Source: Acetomicrobium sp. UBA3949 (lineage in GTDB: Bacteria; Synergistota; Synergistia; Synergistales; Acetomicrobiaceae). From it: DNA of 50,526 bases. Positions 25,033 to 32,504 of this stretch are shown one piece after another. The first letter of the stretch is position 1. Every line of letters starts with the position of its first letter. A model generated the notes under the pieces. That model saw nothing but the letters and a program-made list of their open reading frames with translations, did not search any database and was not told the origin of the DNA. The DNA lies in assembly GCA_002385485.1 (NCBI GenBank), contig DGDP01000046.1:1-50526 (forward strand). Direction: 5' to 3'. The translations under genes and the position numbers were made by a program.

Positions 25033-26070
25033 ATGTTTAAAAGGGCAATTACTGTGCTGACAGTAGTAGTAGTAGTAGTATGTTTTACCTTTCTTCTCTC
25101 TTCACCTGCAATATCATTTGCCAAAGCGAAAAGCATCACCTTTGGGGATTTTAGTTGGGATAGTGTGCAAATACATAATCGTATTGCCGGTTATGTATTG
25201 GAAAAAGCTTATGGATATCGCGTTTCCTATAGCTTTGGAGAAAGTCTTCCCTTGTTATTGGGGATGGCGCGAGGCGATGTAGATGTATCCATGGAAATAT
25301 GGTCGGACAATATTGAGGCATGGGGTAAATATGTGGAAAGCGGCGAATGTTTGGATTTAGGTCCGACCTATTCAGATGCCGGCCAGGGTTGGTATGTACC
25401 CACATATGTCATTAAGGGTGATCCCGAAAGAGGCATTAAGCCAATGGCGCCGGACCTCAAAAGTATTGAGGATCTTCCTAAATATTGGGAACTTTTTAAG
25501 GATCCGGAAAATCCGAATAAGGGTAGATTTTACAATGGCCCCACAGGTTGGGTGGTTAGCTCTATAAATATGGAAAAACTTAAATCATATGGATTGGATA
25601 AGTATTATCAATCTTTTGAGCCAGGCTCTGACGCAGCTTTATCCACTGCAATAGTAAGTGCCTATCGAAAAGGTGAGCCTATATTTTTCTACTATTGGGA
25701 GCCTACGCCGATTCTTGGCCTTTTTGACATGACTAAAATCGAGGAACCGCCATATGATATAAATTTATGGAACGAAGAAAACGGCTACAGATGTGATTTT
25801 CCTAAATCAAAAGTCCATGTAGGAGCGAGCGCAAAATTGCTACAGAAAGACCCCTTCGTCATATCGTTTTTAGCAAATTACGAAGCGACGATCGAACAGA
25901 CAAACGAAGCACTTGCCTACATGTGGCAGAATGAGGTGCGACCTAAAGATGCTGCCATATGGTTTTTGAAAAAGTTTCCCGAGCAATGGGAGCAGTGGTT
26001 TCCCATTTCTGGTGATCCTCATATAGACAAGCTGAAAGAGGCATTGGATAAAGAGGTCGTTAAGGAATAG
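25033..26070 (+). CDS. opuAC: Glycine betaine/proline ABC transporter substrate-binding protein
   Basis: A 345-residue OpuAC-type binding protein. A signal peptide covers about residues 1-30 (MFKRA, a run of six Val, then SSPAISFAKA). The mature part (about 31-345) has the aromatic residues expected of a quaternary-amine pocket (SDNIEAWGKY, GPTGWVVSS, FYYWEP) and the typical C-terminal WFLKKFPEQWEQWF. It captures compatible solutes such as glycine betaine or proline and delivers them to OpuAA/OpuAB. ATG 25033 follows AAAGGGGGG. The Val run is coded by six perfect GTA repeats (25063-25080). A terminator-like hairpin separates it from opuAA. Confidence 0.87.
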   Translation: MFKRAITVLTVVVVVVCFTFLLSSPAISFAKAKSITFGDFSWDSVQIHNRIAGYVLEKAYGYRVSYSFGESLPLLLGMARGDVDVSMEIWSDNIEAWGKYVESGECLDLGPTYSDAGQGWYVPTYVIKGDPERGIKPMAPDLKSIEDLPKYWELFKDPENPNKGRFYNGPTGWVVSSINMEKLKSYGLDKYYQSFEPGSDAALSTAIVSAYRKGEPIFFYYWEPTPILGLFDMTKIEEPPYDINLWNEENGYRCDFPKSKVHVGASAKLLQKDPFVISFLANYEATIEQTNEALAYMWQNEVRPKDAAIWFLKKFPEQWEQWFPISGDPHIDKLKEALDKEVVKE

Positions 26071-26191
26071 ATCTTAAAATCTGTTGATCGAGTTAGATTT
26101 CGGTTAGAAACTTAAATTTCTGTTGAAAGAGGCGGATTTTCTAGCTCAATACAATATGTAAATTTTATAAAAGTACTTGGGTGGTTTGGGT

Positions 26192-26243
26192 GGGATAAAG
26201 TTTGATCGATTATTTTGGTCAAATTTTATCCCTATTTGTTTTT
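26192..26243 (+). terminator. Terminator-like hairpin between opuAC and opuAA
   Basis: GGGATAAAGTTTGATC (26192-26207) pairs over its full 16 bases, with two G-U pairs, with GGTCAAATTTTATCCC (26217-26232). It is followed by TATTTGTTTTTG. It probably lowers transcription of opuAA/opuAB relative to the binding protein, or ends the opuAC message. Confidence 0.7.
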
Positions 26244-26272
26244 GAAAGTCCACGAAAATGGGAGGGATGTGG

Positions 26273-27187
26273 ATGAGTGAGATTAAGTCTATAAATGCTA
26301 TTTCTCCGGTTGTTGAAGTAAAAAACCTGTGGAAGGTGTTTCCTAAAAGGCAACGTTCAAAAGGGAAGAAAACATTAAATATCGACGTTCACGATGAAGT
26401 AACGATTTCGCAGATGGAAAAAGATGGCAAAGTTGTGGTGGCCGTGAGGGATGTTTCTTTCGAAATATATCCTGGAGAGATTTTTATCGTCATGGGGTTG
26501 TCCGGCAGCGGAAAGTCAACTCTTATACGCTGTCTCATGAGATTGATAGAAGTTACGGCAGGAACGATTAAAATCAATGATCTCGATATCACCTCTTTGA
26601 GCAAAAAGGAATTGGTCAAGCACAGAAGATATCAAGCCGCGATGGTTTTTCAGCACTATGGTTTGCTTCCCCACAAAACAGTTCTGGATAACGTTGCCTT
26701 CGGCTTAAAGCTTAGAGGCGAACCGAAAGAGGAGAGATATCGAAAAGCCAATGCTGCAATAGAAAGAGTGGGTTTGAAGGGATGGGAGAATTATTATCCT
26801 GCCGCATTGTCCGGCGGAATGCAGCAAAGGGTCGGAATAGCCCGTGCGCTGGTAATGGATGCCCCTGTTCTTCTGATGGACGAACCTTTTAGTGGTCTGG
26901 ATCCTCTTATTAGCAGACAACTGCAGGACGAACTGTTGAGACTGCAGGAAGAAATGAAAAAAAGCATAATGTTTGTTACTCATGATTTATCGGAAGCTTT
27001 GCGGTTAGGCGACAGAATGGCCATCATGAGAAGGGGAAGTATAGTTCAAATCGGGACACCGGATGAGATCGTTTCGAATCCGGCAGATGACTACGTAGCT
27101 GCTTTCGTTGCCGACGAAAGGCGGACGCTGGAAAAGACGAAACTGAGTTTGGGCAACAAGCTGGCAAGTACGCCTGCAAGCTCGTAA
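26273..27187 (+). CDS. opuAA: Glycine betaine/proline ABC transporter ATP-binding protein
   Basis: A 304-residue ABC ATPase of the ProV/OpuAA type. Walker A is GLSGSGKST, the Q-loop VFQHYGLLPHKTV (family-specific), signature LSGGMQQRVGIARAL and Walker B VLLMDEPFSGLDP. The N-terminal extension of about 60 residues before Walker A, with VEVKNLWKVF, is usual. No CBS pair is present at the C-terminus, so ionic-strength sensing through CBS domains is absent. ATG 26273 is six bases after GGAGGG; two earlier in-frame ATGs are upstream of or within the ribosome site. It is 18 bases before opuAB. Confidence 0.9.
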   Translation: MSEIKSINAISPVVEVKNLWKVFPKRQRSKGKKTLNIDVHDEVTISQMEKDGKVVVAVRDVSFEIYPGEIFIVMGLSGSGKSTLIRCLMRLIEVTAGTIKINDLDITSLSKKELVKHRRYQAAMVFQHYGLLPHKTVLDNVAFGLKLRGEPKEERYRKANAAIERVGLKGWENYYPAALSGGMQQRVGIARALVMDAPVLLMDEPFSGLDPLISRQLQDELLRLQEEMKKSIMFVTHDLSEALRLGDRMAIMRRGSIVQIGTPDEIVSNPADDYVAAFVADERRTLEKTKLSLGNKLASTPASS

Positions 27188-27205
27188 CGAGGAGGTGAAG
27201 AGAAT

Positions 27206-28096
27206 ATGTTTCCAGAGCATTTCACTTTTCATGTAGCGGAACAAGTCAATAATTTCGTAGATTGGTTGCTAAATTCATATGCACCTGTATTTGACGCTAT
27301 TTCTACCGGTATCCTTACTATGTTGCTAAGGATAAATGAAATACTGCTAATGGTCCCCTGGTGGTTGTATATGATAATTGTTTTTGTGGTGCTCTTTACA
27401 ACCACGAAAAAGCTCATTGCTTCTTTGACCTTGGCTATCTTGCCATTGTTGATCGGTGCCTTCGAATTATGGGCATTGGCGATGGAATCGCTGGCCGTCG
27501 TGCTGACGGCGGTTATAATTTCACTGTTAATAGGTATTCCCATGGGGATACTGATGGCGGAGATCAACTCCTTTGCGGTGGTCATAAGGCCAATTTTGGA
27601 TGGGATGCAGACTATGCCGAGCTTCGTGTATTTAATACCGGCCATGATGCTCTTTGGCCTTGGCAAGGTGCCTGCGGTTTTGGCCACCTTGATATATTCG
27701 TTACCACCTGTAATAAGGCTGACGAATATGGGTTTAAGGCATGTGCCTAAAAACATAGAAGAGGCCGCCTTGGCTTATGGCGCAACGAAGTGGCAACTGC
27801 TCAAGGAAGTAAGGATTCCGCTGGCAATGCCTTCCATTCTTACCGGTGTCAATCAAACTACAATGATGGCTTTAGCTATGGTTGTCGTTGCCTCGATGAT
27901 CGGGGCCAGGGGGCTTGGTCAGGAGGTGTTGCTTTCTATAAATAGAATAGATATAGGCAGAGGATTTGAAGCGGGGTTGTCAGTTGTTGTGATGGCTATA
28001 GTTATCGATAGAGTGACTCAGTCCATAGCGAAGAAATGGGAGCCCCCCCAGGTAAGGATAATCGGAAAACTATTATTTAAAAGCTTCTTCCTTTGA
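27206..28096 (+). CDS. opuAB: Glycine betaine/proline ABC transporter permease
   Basis: A 296-residue inner-membrane permease of the ProW/OpuAB type with about seven helices. The central VILTAVI...GIPMGILMAE and MQTMPSFVYLIPAMMLFG segments are family landmarks. The ATPase-contact loop is PKNIEEAALAYGATKWQLLKEVRIPLAMPSI in outline. The start ATG follows GAGGAGGTG. It completes the three-gene compatible-solute importer. A 92-base gap with no clear hairpin separates it from the nucleoside-kinase gene. Confidence 0.9.
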   Translation: MFPEHFTFHVAEQVNNFVDWLLNSYAPVFDAISTGILTMLLRINEILLMVPWWLYMIIVFVVLFTTTKKLIASLTLAILPLLIGAFELWALAMESLAVVLTAVIISLLIGIPMGILMAEINSFAVVIRPILDGMQTMPSFVYLIPAMMLFGLGKVPAVLATLIYSLPPVIRLTNMGLRHVPKNIEEAALAYGATKWQLLKEVRIPLAMPSILTGVNQTTMMALAMVVVASMIGARGLGQEVLLSINRIDIGRGFEAGLSVVVMAIVIDRVTQSIAKKWEPPQVRIIGKLLFKSFFL

Positions 28097-28188
28097 AAAT
28101 TATCCCATGCTAAAATATAAAACTAGCGGGATTTTCGTATGATATAGACGATTGCGCAATAAAGACGTAGTGGAGGTAAAAACATAGC

Positions 28189-29835
28189 ATGAGCTTTGTC
28201 GTCGAGGTAGAGAGGGGAAATAGGCTGGTTTTTGAGCGACCTGTAAAAGGGCAGGACGTGCTTGTTGCCTGTGGCAAGGGGCACGAGTCCAATATAGTGG
28301 CTTGGAGAGTAAATCGCTACTTGCGCCCTTTGGATTGGGTCGTGGATGACGATAGTTGCATAGAGTTTGTGGACACCTCAAGCTTTGAGGGGATGGAAGT
28401 ATACAGAAGAAGCCTCAGTTTTTTGCTGGTTCTTGCCTGTATGAACGCTTTGTCGGAAGACGTATTCATCAGGCACTCGATTAGCGACGGCTATTACTGT
28501 GAGCTTGAATCCGGTCCAGTCACGGAGAAAAAGTTAGATGCCGTAAAATGCGAATTGGATAGACTGGTTAAAGCCGATATTCCCATAAAACGAGAGGTAA
28601 TATCGGGCGACAAAGCCAAGAGAATATTTACCCGTCAAGGAAATATGGATAAGGCCAACTTGTTGAGGTGGGCAGCTGTCGATCCTATAGAGGTTTATAG
28701 AAGCGATAATACCTACGGTTATTTTTACGCGCCCCTTGCGCCGTCTACGGGTTATATGAAAACCTATGACCTCATACCATACGACCATGGCATGGTATTG
28801 AGGTTTCCGACAGTTGCCTACCCTCAGGGGCTTCCGCCCTTTATGCCCTCTAAGCGTTTGGCAGAAGTTTTTACGGTATATGCAAGATGGCTTGATATCT
28901 TAGGAATAAATACCATGGAAAACCTTCACGCCTTGGTTTCAAGGGGTGAATCCAATGATGTAATACAAATATCGGAAGCGTTGCATTCTCAGTGGTTGTC
29001 GCAATTGGCTAAAAATATTGCGGAAAATAACAATATAAGGTTGATCTGTATCGCCGGACCTTCGGCTTCAGGCAAGACCACATCCGCTCATCGGTTGCGT
29101 ATTCAACTTCAAGTGTTTGGCAAGCGGGTGTTTATAATTTCCCTGGACGATTATTTTGTTGAGAGAGAAAAAACACCTAAGGATGAAAAGGGCAATTATG
29201 ATTTCGAAGCTATCGAAGCCCTTGACTTGGATTTGATAAACGAAAGTTTAGTTAATCTCTTCGATGGCGAAGAAGTCGAAGTCCCTAAATTTAACTTTTT
29301 CACGGGCAAAAGAGAAAAAGGAAGACGAATGCGTATTAAAGATGGTGACATCATAGTTATTGAGGGGATTCATGGCTTGAATGAAATGGTCACCGAAAGC
29401 ATCCCCGAGTCCAATAAGTGGAGGATATACGTTTCCCCCTTAACGGGGATTAATCTTGATCGCCACAATAGGACAAGTACGACAGATAACAGACTTATAA
29501 GGCGATTGGTCAGGGATTATCGGACAAGGGGCAAGAGTCCCGAAGCGACCTTAATCCAATGGCCATCGGTGACAAGGGGAGCACAAAAACATATATTTCC
29601 CTATCAAGAGAGAGCTCATGTTATGTTCAATTCCGCTACCGTATATGAACTTGCCGTATTGAAAGGTTATGCCGAACCTTTGCTTAGAAATATCCATGAG
29701 GATTCGCCCATGTTCGGAGAAGCGCAAAGATTGTTGACCTTTTTGCATTATGTACCTTTCATGCCTGCCGATGGCGTTCCTAATAATTCGATAATACGGG
29801 AGTTCATCGGAGGAAGCTGTTTTGAAACGATTTAA
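28189..29835 (+). CDS. Nucleoside (uridine) kinase with ThrRS-like N-terminal region
   Basis: A 548-residue protein. Residues 1 to about 270 resemble the TGS and editing-associated second domain of threonyl-tRNA synthetase. Residues about 283-500 are a P-loop nucleoside kinase of the uridine kinase/phosphoribulokinase type, with Walker A GPSASGKTT, the DDYF substrate loop and IVIEGIHGLN as Walker B. This fused architecture is known as a conserved bacterial nucleoside-kinase family and is not unique to this genome. The likely reaction is ATP-dependent phosphorylation of uridine or cytidine. The role of the N-terminal part is unclear. The start ATG has GGAGG 11 bases before it. Its end overlaps the L,D-transpeptidase start. 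Confidence 0.8.
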   Translation: MSFVVEVERGNRLVFERPVKGQDVLVACGKGHESNIVAWRVNRYLRPLDWVVDDDSCIEFVDTSSFEGMEVYRRSLSFLLVLACMNALSEDVFIRHSISDGYYCELESGPVTEKKLDAVKCELDRLVKADIPIKREVISGDKAKRIFTRQGNMDKANLLRWAAVDPIEVYRSDNTYGYFYAPLAPSTGYMKTYDLIPYDHGMVLRFPTVAYPQGLPPFMPSKRLAEVFTVYARWLDILGINTMENLHALVSRGESNDVIQISEALHSQWLSQLAKNIAENNNIRLICIAGPSASGKTTSAHRLRIQLQVFGKRVFIISLDDYFVEREKTPKDEKGNYDFEAIEALDLDLINESLVNLFDGEEVEVPKFNFFTGKREKGRRMRIKDGDIIVIEGIHGLNEMVTESIPESNKWRIYVSPLTGINLDRHNRTSTTDNRLIRRLVRDYRTRGKSPEATLIQWPSVTRGAQKHIFPYQERAHVMFNSATVYELAVLKGYAEPLLRNIHEDSPMFGEAQRLLTFLHYVPFMPADGVPNNSIIREFIGGSCFETI

Positions 29836-30526
29836 TAAAAATCCAAATATGTTAATAAAATACATAATAATGCAGTATAAAAAAATAAAAATAACTTATT
29901 GTTTGTTTTTAAAATCTTTAATAATATGTTTATTTTTGTATATGTTTACGTTATGTAATGTGTCCAATGCGGAGGCCACATATAGGCTTGCCGAAAATGA
30001 TTTAATCCAAATGGCAGTAAATTATTTTTCTTTAGTGCAAGGCACTTCTGTCGTCGAATTTTCGGAAGTTATGCTGTCGCTAAATGCTCCTCCCAGTGAT
30101 TTAGCTAAAATAACATGGGTTTGTTCTAAGAAAGAACATGTTTTACTGGCTCTCTCTGAAACAGATAAAGTGATATACGGCGGATGGATGGTGGCAACGG
30201 GAAGAAATCCTGGGCAAAAAATTAAAGTAGGGGATATGCGTACTCCTGAAGGTGTTTTTTACGTAAAATCTATCGAGGATTCCAGCTTTTGGGATAGCTA
30301 CTTCGATAAAGCCACAAAAGAGCGAATAGGGTATGGGCCCTATTTTATTCGCCTTGAAGCGGGGTGGAAAGGGATAGGAATTCATGGAACCGACGATGAA
30401 CATCTGCATGAAATAGGAACGGACGCAAGCCACGGATGTATAAGGATGGCGAACGACGATCTGTTGGAAGTCGTGAGCATGAGCATGAAAGGCCAAAAGG
30501 TAGTTATTCTGGAGTCACTAAATTAA
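29822..30526 (+). CDS. L,D-transpeptidase (YkuD family)
   Basis: A 234-residue periplasmic enzyme. After a basic, Lys-rich N-terminus there is a membrane/signal helix (about residues 27-47, SLIICLFLYMFTLCNV), then a YkuD catalytic domain ending in HGTDDEHLHEIG...SHGCIRM, where the Cys is the nucleophile and the His pair completes the site. It would make 3-3 peptidoglycan cross-links or attach proteins to peptidoglycan, fitting a diderm envelope. TTG 29822 has GGAGG eight bases upstream and overlaps the kinase stop. The first 100 bases are much richer in A and T than the neighbours. Confidence 0.85.
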   Translation: MKRFNKNPNMLIKYIIMQYKKIKITYCLFLKSLIICLFLYMFTLCNVSNAEATYRLAENDLIQMAVNYFSLVQGTSVVEFSEVMLSLNAPPSDLAKITWVCSKKEHVLLALSETDKVIYGGWMVATGRNPGQKIKVGDMRTPEGVFYVKSIEDSSFWDSYFDKATKERIGYGPYFIRLEAGWKGIGIHGTDDEHLHEIGTDASHGCIRMANDDLLEVVSMSMKGQKVVILESLN

Positions 30527-30773
30527 ATCCCACTCAAAACTACTTTAATTAATTTTAAATTTAGATTGGTTTCTTAATGAACTTATGCTATTGCTAGTCA
30601 AATTATCATTGAGGACTAGCAATAGTTTGGCTATTGTTTATTATTATAACAGTAATGGTATGTATTATATCATGACTGTTTGATAATAATCAGTTTTTAG
30701 AATATATAGTTAAGTGTTAAATATATATAGAAACCAATCAAAATTTTATATATAACTCAGATAGCGTAAAATA
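30527..30773. other. AT-rich intergenic stretch with a long inverted repeat
   Basis: No coding sequence is seen. GATTGGTTTCT (30564-30574) is repeated inverted as AGAAACCAATC (30729-30739), an 11-base perfect match enclosing about 176 bases. Inside lies the terminator hairpin at 30588-30625. The enclosed sequence is strongly AT-rich. It could be a decayed mobile fragment that attracted the neighbouring insertion sequence, or chance in AT-rich DNA. Confidence 0.35.
30588..30625 (+). terminator. Hairpin after the L,D-transpeptidase gene
   Basis: CTATTGCTAGTC (30588-30599) and GACTAGCAATAG (30614-30625) form a perfect 12-base stem with a 14-base loop, followed by TTTGGCTATTGTTTATT. It is positioned to end the kinase/transpeptidase transcript. 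The T tract is interrupted, so its strength is uncertain. Confidence 0.6.
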
Positions 30774-32315
30774 TTTGTAGGAGATTTTCAGAGGTAAAAA
30801 ATAATGGGACCGCTCCTTTTGGTAGAATCTTTGTGTGACCAAAAACTCATAAAGGAGGGTCCCAACTTGAACAAGGTTATTTTACTACAAATTGTCTCAA
30901 ACTTCATCTCCGAGATATTGAAGTTTTTTTGCAGTTCCAATGTCAGGACGCTGGCTGAAATAGAAGATGAGCTTTTTCGCATGACGAAGGCCTTCATCCG
31001 GGAGATCGTAAAGGCTTACCTTGAGCTTGTAGACGAAGCCATATTAAAGGACAAAACGTCTCGAAAGCAAAGAGGATTGGTCGTAGAAAGGCGTGAGGAC
31101 AGAAGGAACTTATATACCATCTTTGGTGATATATCTTTCAAGAGGACCTACTACTTCGACAAAAGTCATAAAAAATATGTATACCCCCTGGACGAAGCAT
31201 TAAGGTTGGATAAACGTCAAAGGTTGAGCAAAACAGTAACGGTAAAGCTGGTAGAAACGGCAGGCCAGGTATCTTACGCCAAAAGTTCGATGAACGTAAC
31301 TGAGGGTGAGCTATCCAGACAGACCGTCAAAAACAAGATACACAGCCTAAACCTGGAGGCCTTAAAGGTAGAGGTCCCTAAAAAAAGAGGCGTAGAGGTA
31401 TTACATATAGATGCAGATGAAGACCACGCATCTCTGCAAAACGGCAGAAGCACGAATCTTCCTTTAGTCTGCATATACGAGGGCACCTTTAAAGAGGGGT
31501 CCAAAAACAGATGTATAAACCCTATATACATGAGCGGTTACGGAAAAGACACAGATGAGTTTTGGCTTGAGGTAGCAGATAGGATATACGAGCTTTACGA
31601 CCCGGAGGACATAAAGGGCATATACATCCATGGAGATGGTGCAAATTGGATAAAGGAAGGTATAAGCTGGCTGCCCGAGTCAAAGCTGGTGCTGGATAAA
31701 TTTCACCTAAATAAAGCGATCCTTGAATCCACGGCAAGGCAGCCTGAAAAAAGACGTGATATATACAGGGCCATAAATACAAATGACTCGAACTTTTTTA
31801 AGAAAATAACCTCCGAGATGTTTAAATGCGCTTCAAGCGAGAGGGAAAGAAAGATGATCGCAGATTTCAGGAGGTATATAACCAACAACTGGCAGTCTAT
31901 AACGATTCGAAACGAAGAGGATTGCGGCAGCTCGAGCCCCGAGGGTCACATTAGTCACGTGCTTTCTTCTAGGTTAAGTTCCAGGCCTATGGCCTGGAGC
32001 AAGAAGGGTTTAAAGAATGTGTCTGCTTTGAGGGCTTACATCTGTAGCGGTGGGAAAGTGAAAGCGGAACACGTAAGGGGAAATGACCAAAAGGGCGACA
32101 AGACAGACAAAAGACACAACTTCACATTAAACCTAGAAGATATCTTTAGTTCGACTGTAAGCGAGATAGGCTCCATAACGGTACTTAACATGGGGAAGGT
32201 AACGCCCCTATACACGACCTTAAAGGGTATATGCCATAGCGGGTTTGATTTTAGCTGAACTAAAAGACGTTGCCCTTTAAGATACATGAGGAGTGGTTCC
32301 TAAAAATCCTACAAA
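30774..32315 (+). mobile_element. ISLre2-family insertion sequence
   Basis: The element carries one transposase gene between imperfect terminal inverted repeats. The left end begins TTTGTAGGAGATTTTCAG (30774-30791). The right end, read on the other strand from 32315, begins TTTGTAGGATTTTTAGG. The length of about 1.54 kb suits the family. No clear target-site duplication could be read in the AT-rich flanks. It sits between the transpeptidase and the OPT transporter and does not break a recognisable gene. Confidence 0.75.
30867..32258 (+). CDS. ISLre2-family (UPF0236) transposase
   Basis: A 463-residue transposase that appears intact. Recognisable segments are the N-terminal helical DNA-binding region (to about residue 100, GDISFKRTYY), HIDADEDHASLQ with acidic residues of the catalytic core, GDGANWIKEG, LDKFHLNKAI, and the family-typical C-terminal EGHISHVLSSRLSSRPMAWSKKGL. 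The DDE-type acidic residues D, D and E cannot be assigned with certainty by eye. TTG 30867 is preferred because AAAGGAGGG lies about seven bases upstream; an ATG frame from 30804 is also open. It is probably still functional. Confidence 0.85.
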   Translation: MNKVILLQIVSNFISEILKFFCSSNVRTLAEIEDELFRMTKAFIREIVKAYLELVDEAILKDKTSRKQRGLVVERREDRRNLYTIFGDISFKRTYYFDKSHKKYVYPLDEALRLDKRQRLSKTVTVKLVETAGQVSYAKSSMNVTEGELSRQTVKNKIHSLNLEALKVEVPKKRGVEVLHIDADEDHASLQNGRSTNLPLVCIYEGTFKEGSKNRCINPIYMSGYGKDTDEFWLEVADRIYELYDPEDIKGIYIHGDGANWIKEGISWLPESKLVLDKFHLNKAILESTARQPEKRRDIYRAINTNDSNFFKKITSEMFKCASSERERKMIADFRRYITNNWQSITIRNEEDCGSSSPEGHISHVLSSRLSSRPMAWSKKGLKNVSALRAYICSGGKVKAEHVRGNDQKGDKTDKRHNFTLNLEDIFSSTVSEIGSITVLNMGKVTPLYTTLKGICHSGFDFS

Positions 32316-32504
32316 AACTTGACGCGGTCTATAACTCAAAAAGTCTTGAAATATCGAATAAATATATGTATTATAAAATAGTAAATAATAATGCTATTGC
32401 TTAATATGTCTTTTGATTTTAACTAAATTAAAGTAATTTAAAATTTCTGTTTAGAAAGTTTTATAAACAAAAATTTATTGCATTTGAGAAAGGAGATGGT
32501 ATTC

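Noticed and set aside
30774..32315. Gene disruption by the insertion sequence
   Set aside because: No split reading frame is found on either side; the element lies in intergenic DNA.
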